A stretch of DNA of 64,000 nt, from NCBI GenBank assembly GCA_030019205.1, contig JASEFH010000014.1, positions 1 to 64,000 of the forward strand, written 5' to 3'. This stretch comes from Methanomicrobiales archaeon (GTDB taxonomy: Archaea; Halobacteriota; Methanomicrobia; Methanomicrobiales; JACTUA01). Position numbers and translations under genes: made by a program. Shown one piece after another: positions 51,768 through 59,953 of the stretch; positions within the stretch are counted from its first letter, which is position 1, and each line of letters opens with the position of its first letter. Under the pieces are notes generated by a model that saw only the letters and a list, made by a program, of their open reading frames with translations, did no database searches and was not told where the DNA came from.

Positions 51768-54368
51768 ATGACGCGCGTTGAGCTGAGCAACTACAGGAGC
51801 TACATCATCGCGATCTCTCTCGTCCTGATCTCCCTTTTCACCTTCTGGATCCGGGTGCTGCCGTCGTTCGCGGTCGGGAATCAGGATATCCTGAATTTTG
51901 TCGCGATGGACGATCCCTTCTACAACCTCCGCCAGGTGGAGCACATGCTCCGGAATTTCCCGACATACTCCTGGTTCGATCCGATGTCCCAGTACCCCTA
52001 CGGGTCGCCGGTGAACTGGGGGCCCGTGATGACGTATATCGCATCGTTCGTGGCGATTCTGCTGGGCGCCAGCACCCGCCCCGAGATCGCCTTCGCCGGG
52101 CTCATCACGCCACCCCTGCTGGCGGCGGCGATGGTGCCGGTGATGTACGCCATCGGCCGTATCGTCGCCGACTGGAAGACCGGTCTCATCGCGTCCCTGC
52201 TGATCGCGGTAGTCTCCGGCCAGTACTTCTACCGCTCCCTCTTCGGGTACTTCGACCACCACATCGCCGAAGCGCTCTTCTCCGCGCTCTTCGCCCTGGG
52301 ATACATCTACACCCTGAACTACGTGCGGCGTCATCCGGTGGACTTCAAACGTCTCGACACCCTGAAGGTGCCGGCAGCCCTCTCCGTCGCGAGCGGCATC
52401 CTCTACCTCCTGGGGCTCTTCACGATGCCCACGATGATCCTCTTCGCCCTGATCGTCGCGGTGTTCACCGTCGTCCAGTTCGTCGTCGACTTCTGGAAGG
52501 GGAGGTCCGGCGACTATCTCCTCCTGACGAACCTGCTCGTGTTCTCGATCGCGTCTATCGGGCTCGCCGCCTATGGCTTCAGGGCGAGCGGACTCTCCCT
52601 CATCTCCTACTCCTTCGGGCACATCGTCGCCTATGGGGCCCTGATGGCGGCGACCGTCGTGCTGTATGCGCTGGCGCGGTTCCTGCAGGGGCGGCCGAAG
52701 ATCTACTATCCCGCGGCGGTTGCCGCCATCGGCGTCATCGGGGCGGCGGGCATCGCCGTTCTGGCTCCGGCGATCTCCGCCACTCTGCTCGGCGGACTCT
52801 TCCAGTTCTTCGGCCAGCCGGCGACCGCCCTCACGGTGCAGGAGGCGCAGCCCTGGTCGTTTGCGGGCGCATGGTACGCGTTCAACTACGGGCTCATCCT
52901 GATGGTCGCCGGCATCGGCGCCCTGCTCTACTGGAACGTGAAAGAGGAGCGGTCCGATGCGATGTTCGCCCTGGTCTGGTCTCTTGTGATCCTCGTCTCC
53001 ACCATCCAGCACGTCCGCTACGAGTACTACATGGCGGTGAACGTGGTGCTGCTCTCCGCGGTCGCGATCGGCTGGATTCTGGACATGGGATGGAAAGACA
53101 CGCTCTCCTTCGTCCGCAGGGGTGTCTCCGCCGCCTCCCCCGAGGGGAAGGAGACGGAGACGACGCCCGCTGCACATGCGGCCAAACGGCGGAAGAAGGA
53201 GCCAAAGGAGGCGAAGAGCAGCCGGACCGCCCCCAGCGCGGTGAAGGTCGGGATGTTCTTCGGGGTGGCGGCCCTCGCGCTGCTCTTCATCTCCACCTCC
53301 TTTGCATCGGGCTACAGCGTGGCCTCCTCGGGCGGGATCCGCCTGAACCCGGAGTGGAAGGAGACACTGGAGTGGATGCATTCCAGCACGCCGGACCCCG
53401 GCGTGGACTACTACGGGGTATACGACAGGGATGGCTACCAGTATCCTCCCGGGTCCTACGGGGTCATGTCCTGGTGGGACTACGGGCACATCATCACCTA
53501 CATCGCCAAACGCATACCGAATGCCAATCCGTTCCAGGCGGGGGTGGCGGGGCCCACCGGTGCTTCGACCTTCTTCATCACGCAGTCCGAGGATACGGCG
53601 ACCGGTATCCTGGATACGCTCGGGACCCGCTACGTGATCACGGATATCGAGATGGACATCCAGAAGTTCTGGGCGATGGCGACCTGGTACAACAGCACGC
53701 TCGGGGACTCCCCCTACCGCACGAGTTTCCTCGCCACGAACCCGGAGAATCCCTCGACGTACCAGGTGGTGAGCTTCTACACCCCGGCTTACTACAGCAC
53801 GATGATCTCCCGCCTCCACAACTTCGACGGCTCCCTGGTGAACGGCTCCCGGGCGTACTACGTCGAGTACCAGATTCGTGAAGGCATCGCGCTGCCGGTC
53901 CTGACGAACGCCCGGGAGATGCCCCAGGCGGAGGCGCAGGCGGCAGCCGACGCCTACAACCAGAAGGCCCCGGCCGGTTACCGCGCTGCGGTGCTGAACA
54001 CCTACCCGTACACGATCTACGATCCGCTGGGCCAGGTGCCGGCGCTCCGCCACTTCCGCCTGGTGCACGAGTCCCCGACGAACATCTTCCGCGGGACCTC
54101 GCCGGACATCAAGTACGTCAAGGTATTCGAGTACGTTCCCGGGGCGCACATCAGAGGGGAAGGCATCATCGAGATCGATCTCGTCTCCAACACCGGGCGG
54201 AACTTCACCTACCGGCAGCAGAGCCAGAACGGGGAGTTCGTCGTCCCCTACTCCACCAGCGGCAGCCCCTACGACGTGAGAGCGGTGAGCAAGTACCGCC
54301 TGGCAGGTACGGGCGTGCAGTTCGACGTGCCGGAAGAGGCGGTGATGCAGGGGACCTACATCAACTGA
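51768..54368 (+). CDS. aglB: Oligosaccharyltransferase AglB (second copy)
   Basis: This 866-residue STT3-family enzyme has about 12 membrane helices, then a soluble domain. The first loop has FVAMDDPFYNLRQVEHML, a later loop SLFGYFDHHIAEALFSALFA, and the catalytic motif is MSWWDYGHIITYIAKRIP. It differs widely from the copy at 20428 though the order of motifs is the same. A Lys/Glu-rich linker (ETTPAAHAAKRRKKEPKEAK) precedes the last helix. As the final step of the adjacent sugar cluster, it probably transfers that glycan to S-layer or archaellin proteins (inference). Confidence 0.95.
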   Translation: MTRVELSNYRSYIIAISLVLISLFTFWIRVLPSFAVGNQDILNFVAMDDPFYNLRQVEHMLRNFPTYSWFDPMSQYPYGSPVNWGPVMTYIASFVAILLGASTRPEIAFAGLITPPLLAAAMVPVMYAIGRIVADWKTGLIASLLIAVVSGQYFYRSLFGYFDHHIAEALFSALFALGYIYTLNYVRRHPVDFKRLDTLKVPAALSVASGILYLLGLFTMPTMILFALIVAVFTVVQFVVDFWKGRSGDYLLLTNLLVFSIASIGLAAYGFRASGLSLISYSFGHIVAYGALMAATVVLYALARFLQGRPKIYYPAAVAAIGVIGAAGIAVLAPAISATLLGGLFQFFGQPATALTVQEAQPWSFAGAWYAFNYGLILMVAGIGALLYWNVKEERSDAMFALVWSLVILVSTIQHVRYEYYMAVNVVLLSAVAIGWILDMGWKDTLSFVRRGVSAASPEGKETETTPAAHAAKRRKKEPKEAKSSRTAPSAVKVGMFFGVAALALLFISTSFASGYSVASSGGIRLNPEWKETLEWMHSSTPDPGVDYYGVYDRDGYQYPPGSYGVMSWWDYGHIITYIAKRIPNANPFQAGVAGPTGASTFFITQSEDTATGILDTLGTRYVITDIEMDIQKFWAMATWYNSTLGDSPYRTSFLATNPENPSTYQVVSFYTPAYYSTMISRLHNFDGSLVNGSRAYYVEYQIREGIALPVLTNAREMPQAEAQAAADAYNQKAPAGYRAAVLNTYPYTIYDPLGQVPALRHFRLVHESPTNIFRGTSPDIKYVKVFEYVPGAHIRGEGIIEIDLVSNTGRNFTYRQQSQNGEFVVPYSTSGSPYDVRAVSKYRLAGTGVQFDVPEEAVMQGTYIN

Positions 54369-54371
54369 TCC

Positions 54372-55343
54372 ATGACGCGGTGCTCGGCAATCTGCGGGGA
54401 TGTCTTTGCAGAACACGATATCGAGACGCATACCGAGTCCGGCGCACGGATCCGCCAGGTGCTGGGCGGCGCACCCGCCGGGATCACCTGGCGGGAACCG
54501 AGAAAGGCGTCCCGCCGGGACCTGGAGCGGGTCCACCACCCCGGCTATCTCCGCTGGCTGCAGGAGATCTCCAGCGGTGCCCACTTCATCGATCCGAACA
54601 CCTACGTCACGGCCCACTCGTTCGAAGTGGCTGCCTGCGCCGCAGGCTCGGCGATCGCGGCTGTTGAGCGGGCGATGGACGGCGAGCACTGCTTTGCGCT
54701 CGTCCGCCCGCCCGGGCACCACGCCGAGGCCGATCAGGCGATGGGATTCTGTCTCCTGAACAACGCCGCGATTGCCGCGGCAAACGCGCTCACATCCGTC
54801 GAGCGGGTGGCGATCGTCGACTGGGATCTGCACCACGGCAACGGCACGCAGAACATCTTTTACGGGTCCGACCGGGTGCTCTACTGCTCGGTCCACCAGG
54901 AGGGCGCCTTCCCGCGGACGGGATGGGTGGACGAGATCGGGAGCGGCAGCGGGCGGGGCTACTCGCTGAACGTCCCCCTCAAGAAGGGGGCGACGATCTC
55001 GGATTACCGCGCGGTCTTCACCGAACTGTTCGTGCCGGCGCTGGAGCGGTTCCGCCCCGATCTGCTGATCGTCTCGGCCGGCCAGGATCCGCTCGCCGAC
55101 GACCGGCACGGCAGCATGTGCCTGCAACCCGCGGACTTCGGGGTGCTCACCCGCATCCTGATGGGGGCGAGCGATCTCCCCCTGGCGCTGGTGCTGGAGG
55201 GGGGCTACGGCCCCTCCCACGGGGCGGCGGTCTCCCATATCTTCCAGGCGCTCCAGGGAAAGCGGATCGCCGGGGGGGAGGCTGGCGAGCCCCGCAGGAG
55301 CACGCGGGCCCTGATAGGAACGCTGAAGAAAGTGTGGTTCTAG
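54372..55343 (+). CDS. Histone-deacetylase-family amidohydrolase
   Basis: This 323-residue arginase-fold protein has the paired histidines in RPPGHHAEADQAMGFC, the metal-binding VDWDLHHGNGTQNIF and SAGQDPLADDRHG, and the tyrosine region LVLEGGYG. All catalytic positions of class II HDAC/acetylpolyamine amidohydrolases appear to be present. The archaeal substrate is unknown. It might be acetyl-lysine, acetylpolyamine or an acetamido sugar. The location 4 bp after aglB makes deacetylation of a cluster product possible, but this is speculative. Confidence 0.88.
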   Translation: MTRCSAICGDVFAEHDIETHTESGARIRQVLGGAPAGITWREPRKASRRDLERVHHPGYLRWLQEISSGAHFIDPNTYVTAHSFEVAACAAGSAIAAVERAMDGEHCFALVRPPGHHAEADQAMGFCLLNNAAIAAANALTSVERVAIVDWDLHHGNGTQNIFYGSDRVLYCSVHQEGAFPRTGWVDEIGSGSGRGYSLNVPLKKGATISDYRAVFTELFVPALERFRPDLLIVSAGQDPLADDRHGSMCLQPADFGVLTRILMGASDLPLALVLEGGYGPSHGAAVSHIFQALQGKRIAGGEAGEPRRSTRALIGTLKKVWF

Positions 55344-55971
55344 GGCACTGTCAGGGATCATTCCCATCACCTCAACAGCCTTTCCGCGGACCAGGCTGGC
55401 GGCGGGGACGAGGGGGGGACCCCGGTCCAGCAGGAGAGCACGGAAGACCTGCGCGATTTTGAGAGATTCCTCCTCTCCCTATCCGCTCGTCCCTGCGAAC
55501 AACCGCCTGCACATGCCGAATTCTCTATCGACCCTGGCGAGATGGCAGGTCAAACCGGGTTGGAGTGGAAAAGAGATCCCTCCCGGAACAGGCCCTATCG
55601 CACCATGGGGGGGAGGGGGTGCGCCCCTTCCCCGCCGCTGCGATACCTCCCGAGATTGGTAGAGCCGATTGGCGTGAGTTCCCCTCTGTATCCTCCGGGC
55701 TGTCGCATTCGCCGGGGCGGGGCTCGGGGGAGGGGGCAAGAGAGCCCCCCAGCATGCTCTGGAACTGCGATACAGGGATACGTGTGGATCAGGCCCGATC
55801 CGCGTTCGCCTCCCTGAAATCGCACTGCGTCTGCCTGTTCTGTTGCATCTCCCCCCTCCGGTCGCAGACGGGAACATGCCCGGGAATGGGGGTGCACCTT
55901 CGCGAGAGTGCCGCACCTGCCCGGAGACGTATTCCGGTTATCCGGTCCTCGCCAGGTCCGATTGGCACATT
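55344..55971. other. Intergenic region with a repeat copy
   Basis: About 630 bp between two convergent genes. The main feature is the complete palindromic repeat at 55571-55650. The downstream part (55670-55800) shares short stretches with 15420-15490, such as CCCAGCATGCTCTGGA against CCCAGCGTGTTCTGGA, suggesting the repeat belongs to a longer element. No gene is supported. Confidence 0.45.
55571..55650 (+). repeat. Dispersed palindromic repeat, complete copy with left flank
   Basis: The left flank is AGAGATCCCTCCCGGAACAG, the left arm GGCCCTATCGCACC, the centre GGGGGTGCGCCCC, and the right arm GCTGCGATACC. It is the best-preserved copy, with clear inverted arms around the GGGTGCGCCC core. 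Confidence 0.65.
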
Positions 55972-57144
55972 TCAGACGGATCTGCCGCCCCGCTCCTGAT
56001 CCGCATGGGAGAGCTCGAACCCCGGGACGACGATCCGCACGACCGGAACCGCCGTGCGGGTGAGGTCCACCATGCAGACACGGTCCGCATGCTCGCCGAC
56101 CTGCCGAAGCGCCGCATCGATGTCCTCGTCGAACCAGGGAGTACTGACGTCCTCCACGTCCTCGATCCGCACCTCCTCGGCCGGGGCGAACCAGACCTTG
56201 TTGATGCGCTTCAGCCGCTCGTAGCCCGCCCGGCGGGCCATCTCGATGCGGTATTCCTCCTTCACCATCCCGTGCAGCATGAGCGAGCGGGTCTCCGCCA
56301 CTTCCAGCAGGGCGTTCACCGCGGCGATCTCGGGACTGGTGTGGGTGCCGACGCCCATCACCAGCATGGCGGGATCCCGCGTCTGCGTATCGTCCGCCGC
56401 GGCAGCGACGGTGGGAAGGGCGGTGCGCCCTTCGACGAGCCAGAGGTGGATCTCGATCCCTGCCGCCTGGAAGCGGTCGAGAAGATTCCGCGCATCCCCT
56501 CCCCCGTCGATGCGCAGCCGCCGCCCCAGGGATTTCTTCCGCTCGGCGACGCTCAGGGCATCCCACTCCACCACCTCCATCAGGGCGTGCAGGATCGCCT
56601 CCTCCATGGCGCACCCGGCGGCGAGCCCGGTGGTATCGCTGCGGAAGAGACGTTCGGTCTCCCCCAGCGAGATGTAGGGGTGGAAGACGGCGTTGCTCGG
56701 CACCATCACCGCCTCGTCGTTCAGGATGTCCCAGCCCGGGCTCCAGTGGATCTTCTCGCCCACGCCCAGGGGGCGGGCGAGCATCAGATCCCGGGGATCC
56801 AGAGCCCGCGTCAGCCCGATCTCCTCGTAGCTGGCGAGCTCCATGCGGTCCCCGTGGTACTCCGCCGAGTAGCGTTCGATCGCCTCCATCCCCGCCGCCA
56901 CCTCCGCCTGGCGGGGCTCGATCCCCTTTCCGGAGAAGAATCGGGTCGCCCCGACCGCCGTCCGGGGTCGGACCGCAGCAAAGACGGGGATGTCGAGCCG
57001 CTCGGTCTCGGTGATATCCACGACCTCCGCGACCCCGATGGCGGGCATCAGGGGCGCGATCGCGCCGTGTACATCCTCCGGGGGGCGTGCGCGGTGAGTG
57101 CCCCGAAAAAAACGCTTCTCCACACGCCGGATGGTATAACCCAT
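55972..57144 (-). CDS. ycaO: YcaO-domain protein, methanogenesis marker 1 (McrA thioamidation)
   Basis: This 390-residue ATP-dependent cyclodehydratase-like enzyme has the YcaO ATP-site residues in GMEAIERYSAEYHGDR and EEAILHALMEVVEWDA, with RAVGATRFFSGKG-type sequence earlier. In methanogens this family installs the thioglycine in the methyl-coenzyme M reductase alpha subunit, often with TfuA. No tfuA gene is in this window. The ATG at 57144 has AAGGT before it and a TATA box at 57163-57175 shared with the divergent DUF2098 gene. Confidence 0.9.
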   Translation of the reverse strand: MGYTIRRVEKRFFRGTHRARPPEDVHGAIAPLMPAIGVAEVVDITETERLDIPVFAAVRPRTAVGATRFFSGKGIEPRQAEVAAGMEAIERYSAEYHGDRMELASYEEIGLTRALDPRDLMLARPLGVGEKIHWSPGWDILNDEAVMVPSNAVFHPYISLGETERLFRSDTTGLAAGCAMEEAILHALMEVVEWDALSVAERKKSLGRRLRIDGGGDARNLLDRFQAAGIEIHLWLVEGRTALPTVAAAADDTQTRDPAMLVMGVGTHTSPEIAAVNALLEVAETRSLMLHGMVKEEYRIEMARRAGYERLKRINKVWFAPAEEVRIEDVEDVSTPWFDEDIDAALRQVGEHADRVCMVDLTRTAVPVVRIVVPGFELSHADQERGGRSV

Positions 57145-57162
57145 ACCTTAGCATGGCGCAAG

Positions 57163-57175
57163 GATATTTTTATAC
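57163..57175. promoter_or_regulatory. Shared divergent TATA element
   Basis: GATATTTTTATAC is AT-rich in both senses and lies 19-31 nt from the ycaO ATG (57144, minus) and 26-38 nt from the DUF2098 ATG (57201, plus). Both genes could be transcribed from overlapping boxes with almost no leader. Confidence 0.45.
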
Positions 57176-57200
57176 TTTGGCCGGACCATTCGTACGTGTC

Positions 57201-57485
57201 ATGAACGCGGACGAAGTCGTTGTTGGCATGCAGGTGCGCTATCCCCGCACGGGAACCATCGGGCGGGTGGAGAGGCTGGAGCGGGTCGGGGCGGACACCT
57301 ACGCCCAGCTGGACTGCACGCACCTCCTCTACCGGGTGGACTACCTGGTGAGCGCTGCCGGGGAGGAGCAGAAGCGGGAGACCATCACGGAGGACATCAA
57401 GAAAAGGCTCGAAGAGGAGAGGGACTTTGCCAGGATGCAGGACGCCTGGCAGCACACGGACCAGAGCTGCGAGGGCGGAGGCTAG
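57201..57485 (+). CDS. DUF2098 family protein
   Basis: This is a 94-residue protein. VVGMQVRYPRTGTIGRVERL followed by YAQLDCTHLLYRVDYL matches the small methanogen-conserved DUF2098 family as I remember it, an SH3-like beta barrel by appearance. The C-terminal 30 residues are charged and helical. The start at 57201 is chosen over upstream in-frame codons because of the TATA box at 57163-57175. The end overlaps the convergent nikR gene by 4 bp. Confidence 0.7.
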   Translation: MNADEVVVGMQVRYPRTGTIGRVERLERVGADTYAQLDCTHLLYRVDYLVSAAGEEQKRETITEDIKKRLEEERDFARMQDAWQHTDQSCEGGG

Positions 57486-57904
57486 TCCCGCAGGGGGATC
57501 GTGATCAGCTTCACCGACTCCACCCCTTTCTGCGACATCAGCCGCTCCGCGATGTTCTTCAAGTCCGAGCCTTCGCCCCGGAGCAGGATCACCTCGAGGC
57601 AGCGGTCGTGGGTCACGTGGGCGTGCATGGATGCCTGGATGACGTCCATGTACTCGTGCTGGATGTCGAGGAGCGTCTGGAGCAGCCCCCTCTGGTCGTG
57701 GTCGTAGATCATGGTGATGACACCCTGCCGTTCGCCCTTCACGTCGGACATCCACTGGTAGTGGGTGATGTAGCTGCGGATCGCGTCCCGGATGCCCTCG
57801 GATCGGGACGAGTAGCCGCGGTAATCGATGATCTCGTCGAACTTGTCCAGGAGATGTTTGGGAAGGGAGATTCCGATGCGGGAGAGTTCGTTATCCGGTG
57901 TCAT
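57482..57904 (-). CDS. nikR: Nickel-responsive regulator NikR
   Basis: This 140-residue ribbon-helix-helix repressor has an N-terminal DNA-binding part, SRIGISLPKHLLDKFDEII with GYSSRSEGIRDAIRSYI. The C-terminal ACT-like domain has the nickel ligands H83, H94, H96 and C102 (HAHVTHDRC), offset by 7 from E. coli NikR H76, H87, H89 and C95. Nickel control is important in methanogens because of F430 and hydrogenases. No nickel transporter gene is adjacent, so its targets are elsewhere. Confidence 0.95.
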   Translation of the reverse strand: MTPDNELSRIGISLPKHLLDKFDEIIDYRGYSSRSEGIRDAIRSYITHYQWMSDVKGERQGVITMIYDHDQRGLLQTLLDIQHEYMDVIQASMHAHVTHDRCLEVILLRGEGSDLKNIAERLMSQKGVESVKLITIPLRD

Positions 57905-57990
57905 GGCGCCTCAGACAGATTTAGGTACTCCAGCCATAATTTTTGTCATCCTATGCGATATAGTTGATCGCTGCATCCGGGCGGCCATCG

Positions 57991-58055
57991 GGACGGAGGG
58001 AGTACCTCCGTGCCCCGCAGGGTGAACGGAGAGGGCGGATACCCGCGCCATCCGC
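57991..58055. other. Cluster of short hairpins
   Basis: ACGGAGG (57993-57999) pairs with CCTCCGT (58005-58011), and GCGGAT (58035-58040) pairs with ATCCGC (58050-58055). Both are perfect stems in the 240-bp gap between nikR and the gene at 58145. They may be part of that gene's leader or a structured RNA, but no known RNA family is recognised. Confidence 0.35.
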
Positions 58056-58144
58056 ACCCCGGCGGATACGGGGACGCTGCCGCATCGGAGAGGCGGCACT
58101 CCGCATGCCGGGCTCCCGGACCTGGCAACCAACGGAGGCGGTGT

Positions 58145-58537
58145 ATGCCTGCACCGGAAGAGGGCCCCGAAGCGGGGCGGGAGTGGCGGCGGGCGGCGGC
58201 TTCGGCCGTCTACCATGCCACGGTCATGGAGGGTCTCCGCGACGAGGCCGAGAGGAGAGTGCGGAGGGCGTTGAAGAGAGGGCGATCGTCCGATCCCGGG
58301 GAGTGCCGCCGGGCGGTGTCGGAGCTGGAGCAGATCTTCCTGTGGTACAGCGGCCACATCGAGAGGCATCGCGAGGGGATCCTGCAGGCGATCCCCGAGT
58401 CGGAGGAGAAGCGGAGAGCCGAGACGCGGGGGCGGGACCACATCCGCTCGTTGCAGGGGATCCACTGGTCGCCGGGGGGGACCGTGCCCGATCGGGCGGG
58501 CTTCCAGCCGGGCGGGCGGAGAGGGGAGAAAGAGTAG
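58145..58537 (+). CDS. Hypothetical basic helical protein
   Basis: This 130-residue protein from the ATG at 58145 has GGAGGCGGTGT directly upstream. The sequence is rich in Arg/Glu/Ala and predicted almost wholly helical (GLRDEAERRVRRALKRG, AVSELEQIFLWYSGHIERHR). The last 20 residues are Gly/Arg-rich and disordered. I do not recognise a family. The upstream part of the open frame (58010-58144) has no protein character. Confidence 0.55.
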   Translation: MPAPEEGPEAGREWRRAAASAVYHATVMEGLRDEAERRVRRALKRGRSSDPGECRRAVSELEQIFLWYSGHIERHREGILQAIPESEEKRRAETRGRDHIRSLQGIHWSPGGTVPDRAGFQPGGRRGEKE

Positions 58538-58581
58538 GCGGAGGCGGCGGCGAACTGCCGCCGATCGATCGGGGATCTGCA

Positions 58582-58640
58582 CAGCCTATATATGGGACGT
58601 ATATACCATTATTTAATACCCGGCAGGAACCAATATATAC
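58582..58640 (+). promoter_or_regulatory. Promoter region of the aif2g operon
   Basis: Several TATA-like boxes lie in this short AT-rich stretch: CCTATATATGG near 58584-58594, CGTATATACC near 58599-58608, and CAATATATACAG near 58631-58642. AGGAGGTT precedes the TTG start at 58718. A strong or multiply initiated promoter is likely for this housekeeping operon. Confidence 0.5.
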
Positions 58641-58717
58641 AGGACTCTTGAAGGAAACGTTCAGGATTATCGGGTTGCGAGCCGCAATCTCATCTGAATC
58701 AGGAGGTTCGAACATAT

Positions 58718-59953
58718 TTGCATGATGTAACCATACCCGACGTGAACATCGGCGTGGTGGGGCACGTGGACCACGGCAAGACGACGCTCGTCAAGGCCCT
58801 GACCGGCACCTGGACGGATCGTCACAGCGAGGAGATCAAACGCGGGATCTCCATCCGCCTCGGCTACGCGGATGCGACGTTCTACCGCTGCGCCAACCAC
58901 GAGGGGCCCGAATCCTACTCGCATACCGCCGTATGCCCGATAGACGGCTCGAAGGCGGCCCCCTTCCGCTCCGTCTCGTTCGTGGACTCGCCGGGGCACG
59001 AGACCCTGATGGCGACGATGCTCTCGGGCTCCGCGATCATGGACGGGGCGATGCTCGTCATCGCGGCCAACGAACCCTGCCCGCAGCCGCAGACTAAGGA
59101 GCACCTGATGGCGCTCTCCCTGGTGGGGATCCGGAACATCGTGATCGTCCAGAACAAGATCGACGTGGTCTCCCCGGCGGACGCCCTGAAGCACTACCAG
59201 CAGATCCGGGCCTTCATCAGGGGGACGATCGCGGAGAACGCCCCGATCATCCCCGTCTCGGCGCAGCAGGGGATCAACCTGGGGGATCTCATCCAGGCCC
59301 TGGACCAGACCATCCCCGTGCCGGAGCGCGACCCGAACGCTGCGGCGGTGATGCTGATCGCCCGCTCCTTCGACATCAACCGCCCCGGGGTCGGCTGGAA
59401 GGACATCCGCGGCGGCGTCGTCGGCGGCTCTCTCGTGCGCGGCGTCCTGCGAGAGGGCGACGACCTCGAGATCCGTCCCGGTCTCCAGGTGCAGGTGGAG
59501 AACCGCGTGCGCTGGGAGCCGATCGTCACCAAGATCACCTCCATCTCCAAGGGGTCGAAGAAGCTGTCCGAGGCGACGCCGGGCGGGCTGGTCGGTGTCG
59601 GCACCAAGCTCGATCCCGCGCTCACCAAGAGCGATGCCCTGGCGGGGCAGGTGGCCGGCCATGCGGGAGAACTGCCACCGGTCTGGGACCGCCTGACGTT
59701 TCGGGTCTCCCTGATGGAGCGCGTGGTGGGCTCCGAGAGCGAGGTCGACGTCCAGCCCGTGCGGCACAAGGAGCCCCTGATGCTCTCCGTGGGGACGGCG
59801 GTGACCGTGGGTGTGGTGACGAACACCAAGAAGGACATCGTGGAGGTGGCCCTGAAACGGCCGGTCTGCGCGGACGTGGGCGCCCGGATCGCGATCAGCC
59901 GGCAGGTGGGCGCCCGATGGCGTCTGATCGGGATGGGCGTCCTGACCGCGTGA
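58718..59953 (+). CDS. eif2g: Translation initiation factor aIF2 subunit gamma
   Basis: This 411-residue GTPase carries Met-tRNAi to the small ribosomal subunit with aIF2 alpha and beta. G1 is GHVDHGKTTLVKAL near residues 15-28, G3 DSPGHETLMATM, G4 QNKIDVV. Between G1 and G3 is a zinc-binding insert; only the C in YRCANH and VCPIDG remain of the usual four cysteines. The start is TTG at 58718, about 10 nt from AGGAGGTT. It overlaps the PIN gene by 4 bp. Confidence 0.97.
   Translation: MHDVTIPDVNIGVVGHVDHGKTTLVKALTGTWTDRHSEEIKRGISIRLGYADATFYRCANHEGPESYSHTAVCPIDGSKAAPFRSVSFVDSPGHETLMATMLSGSAIMDGAMLVIAANEPCPQPQTKEHLMALSLVGIRNIVIVQNKIDVVSPADALKHYQQIRAFIRGTIAENAPIIPVSAQQGINLGDLIQALDQTIPVPERDPNAAAVMLIARSFDINRPGVGWKDIRGGVVGGSLVRGVLREGDDLEIRPGLQVQVENRVRWEPIVTKITSISKGSKKLSEATPGGLVGVGTKLDPALTKSDALAGQVAGHAGELPPVWDRLTFRVSLMERVVGSESEVDVQPVRHKEPLMLSVGTAVTVGVVTNTKKDIVEVALKRPVCADVGARIAISRQVGARWRLIGMGVLTA

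Noticed and set aside
51765-55370. A 1201-codon minus-strand frame
   Set aside because: It is wholly antisense to the second aglB and the HDAC-like gene, with Arg/Asp/Gly/His-rich sequence and no motifs.
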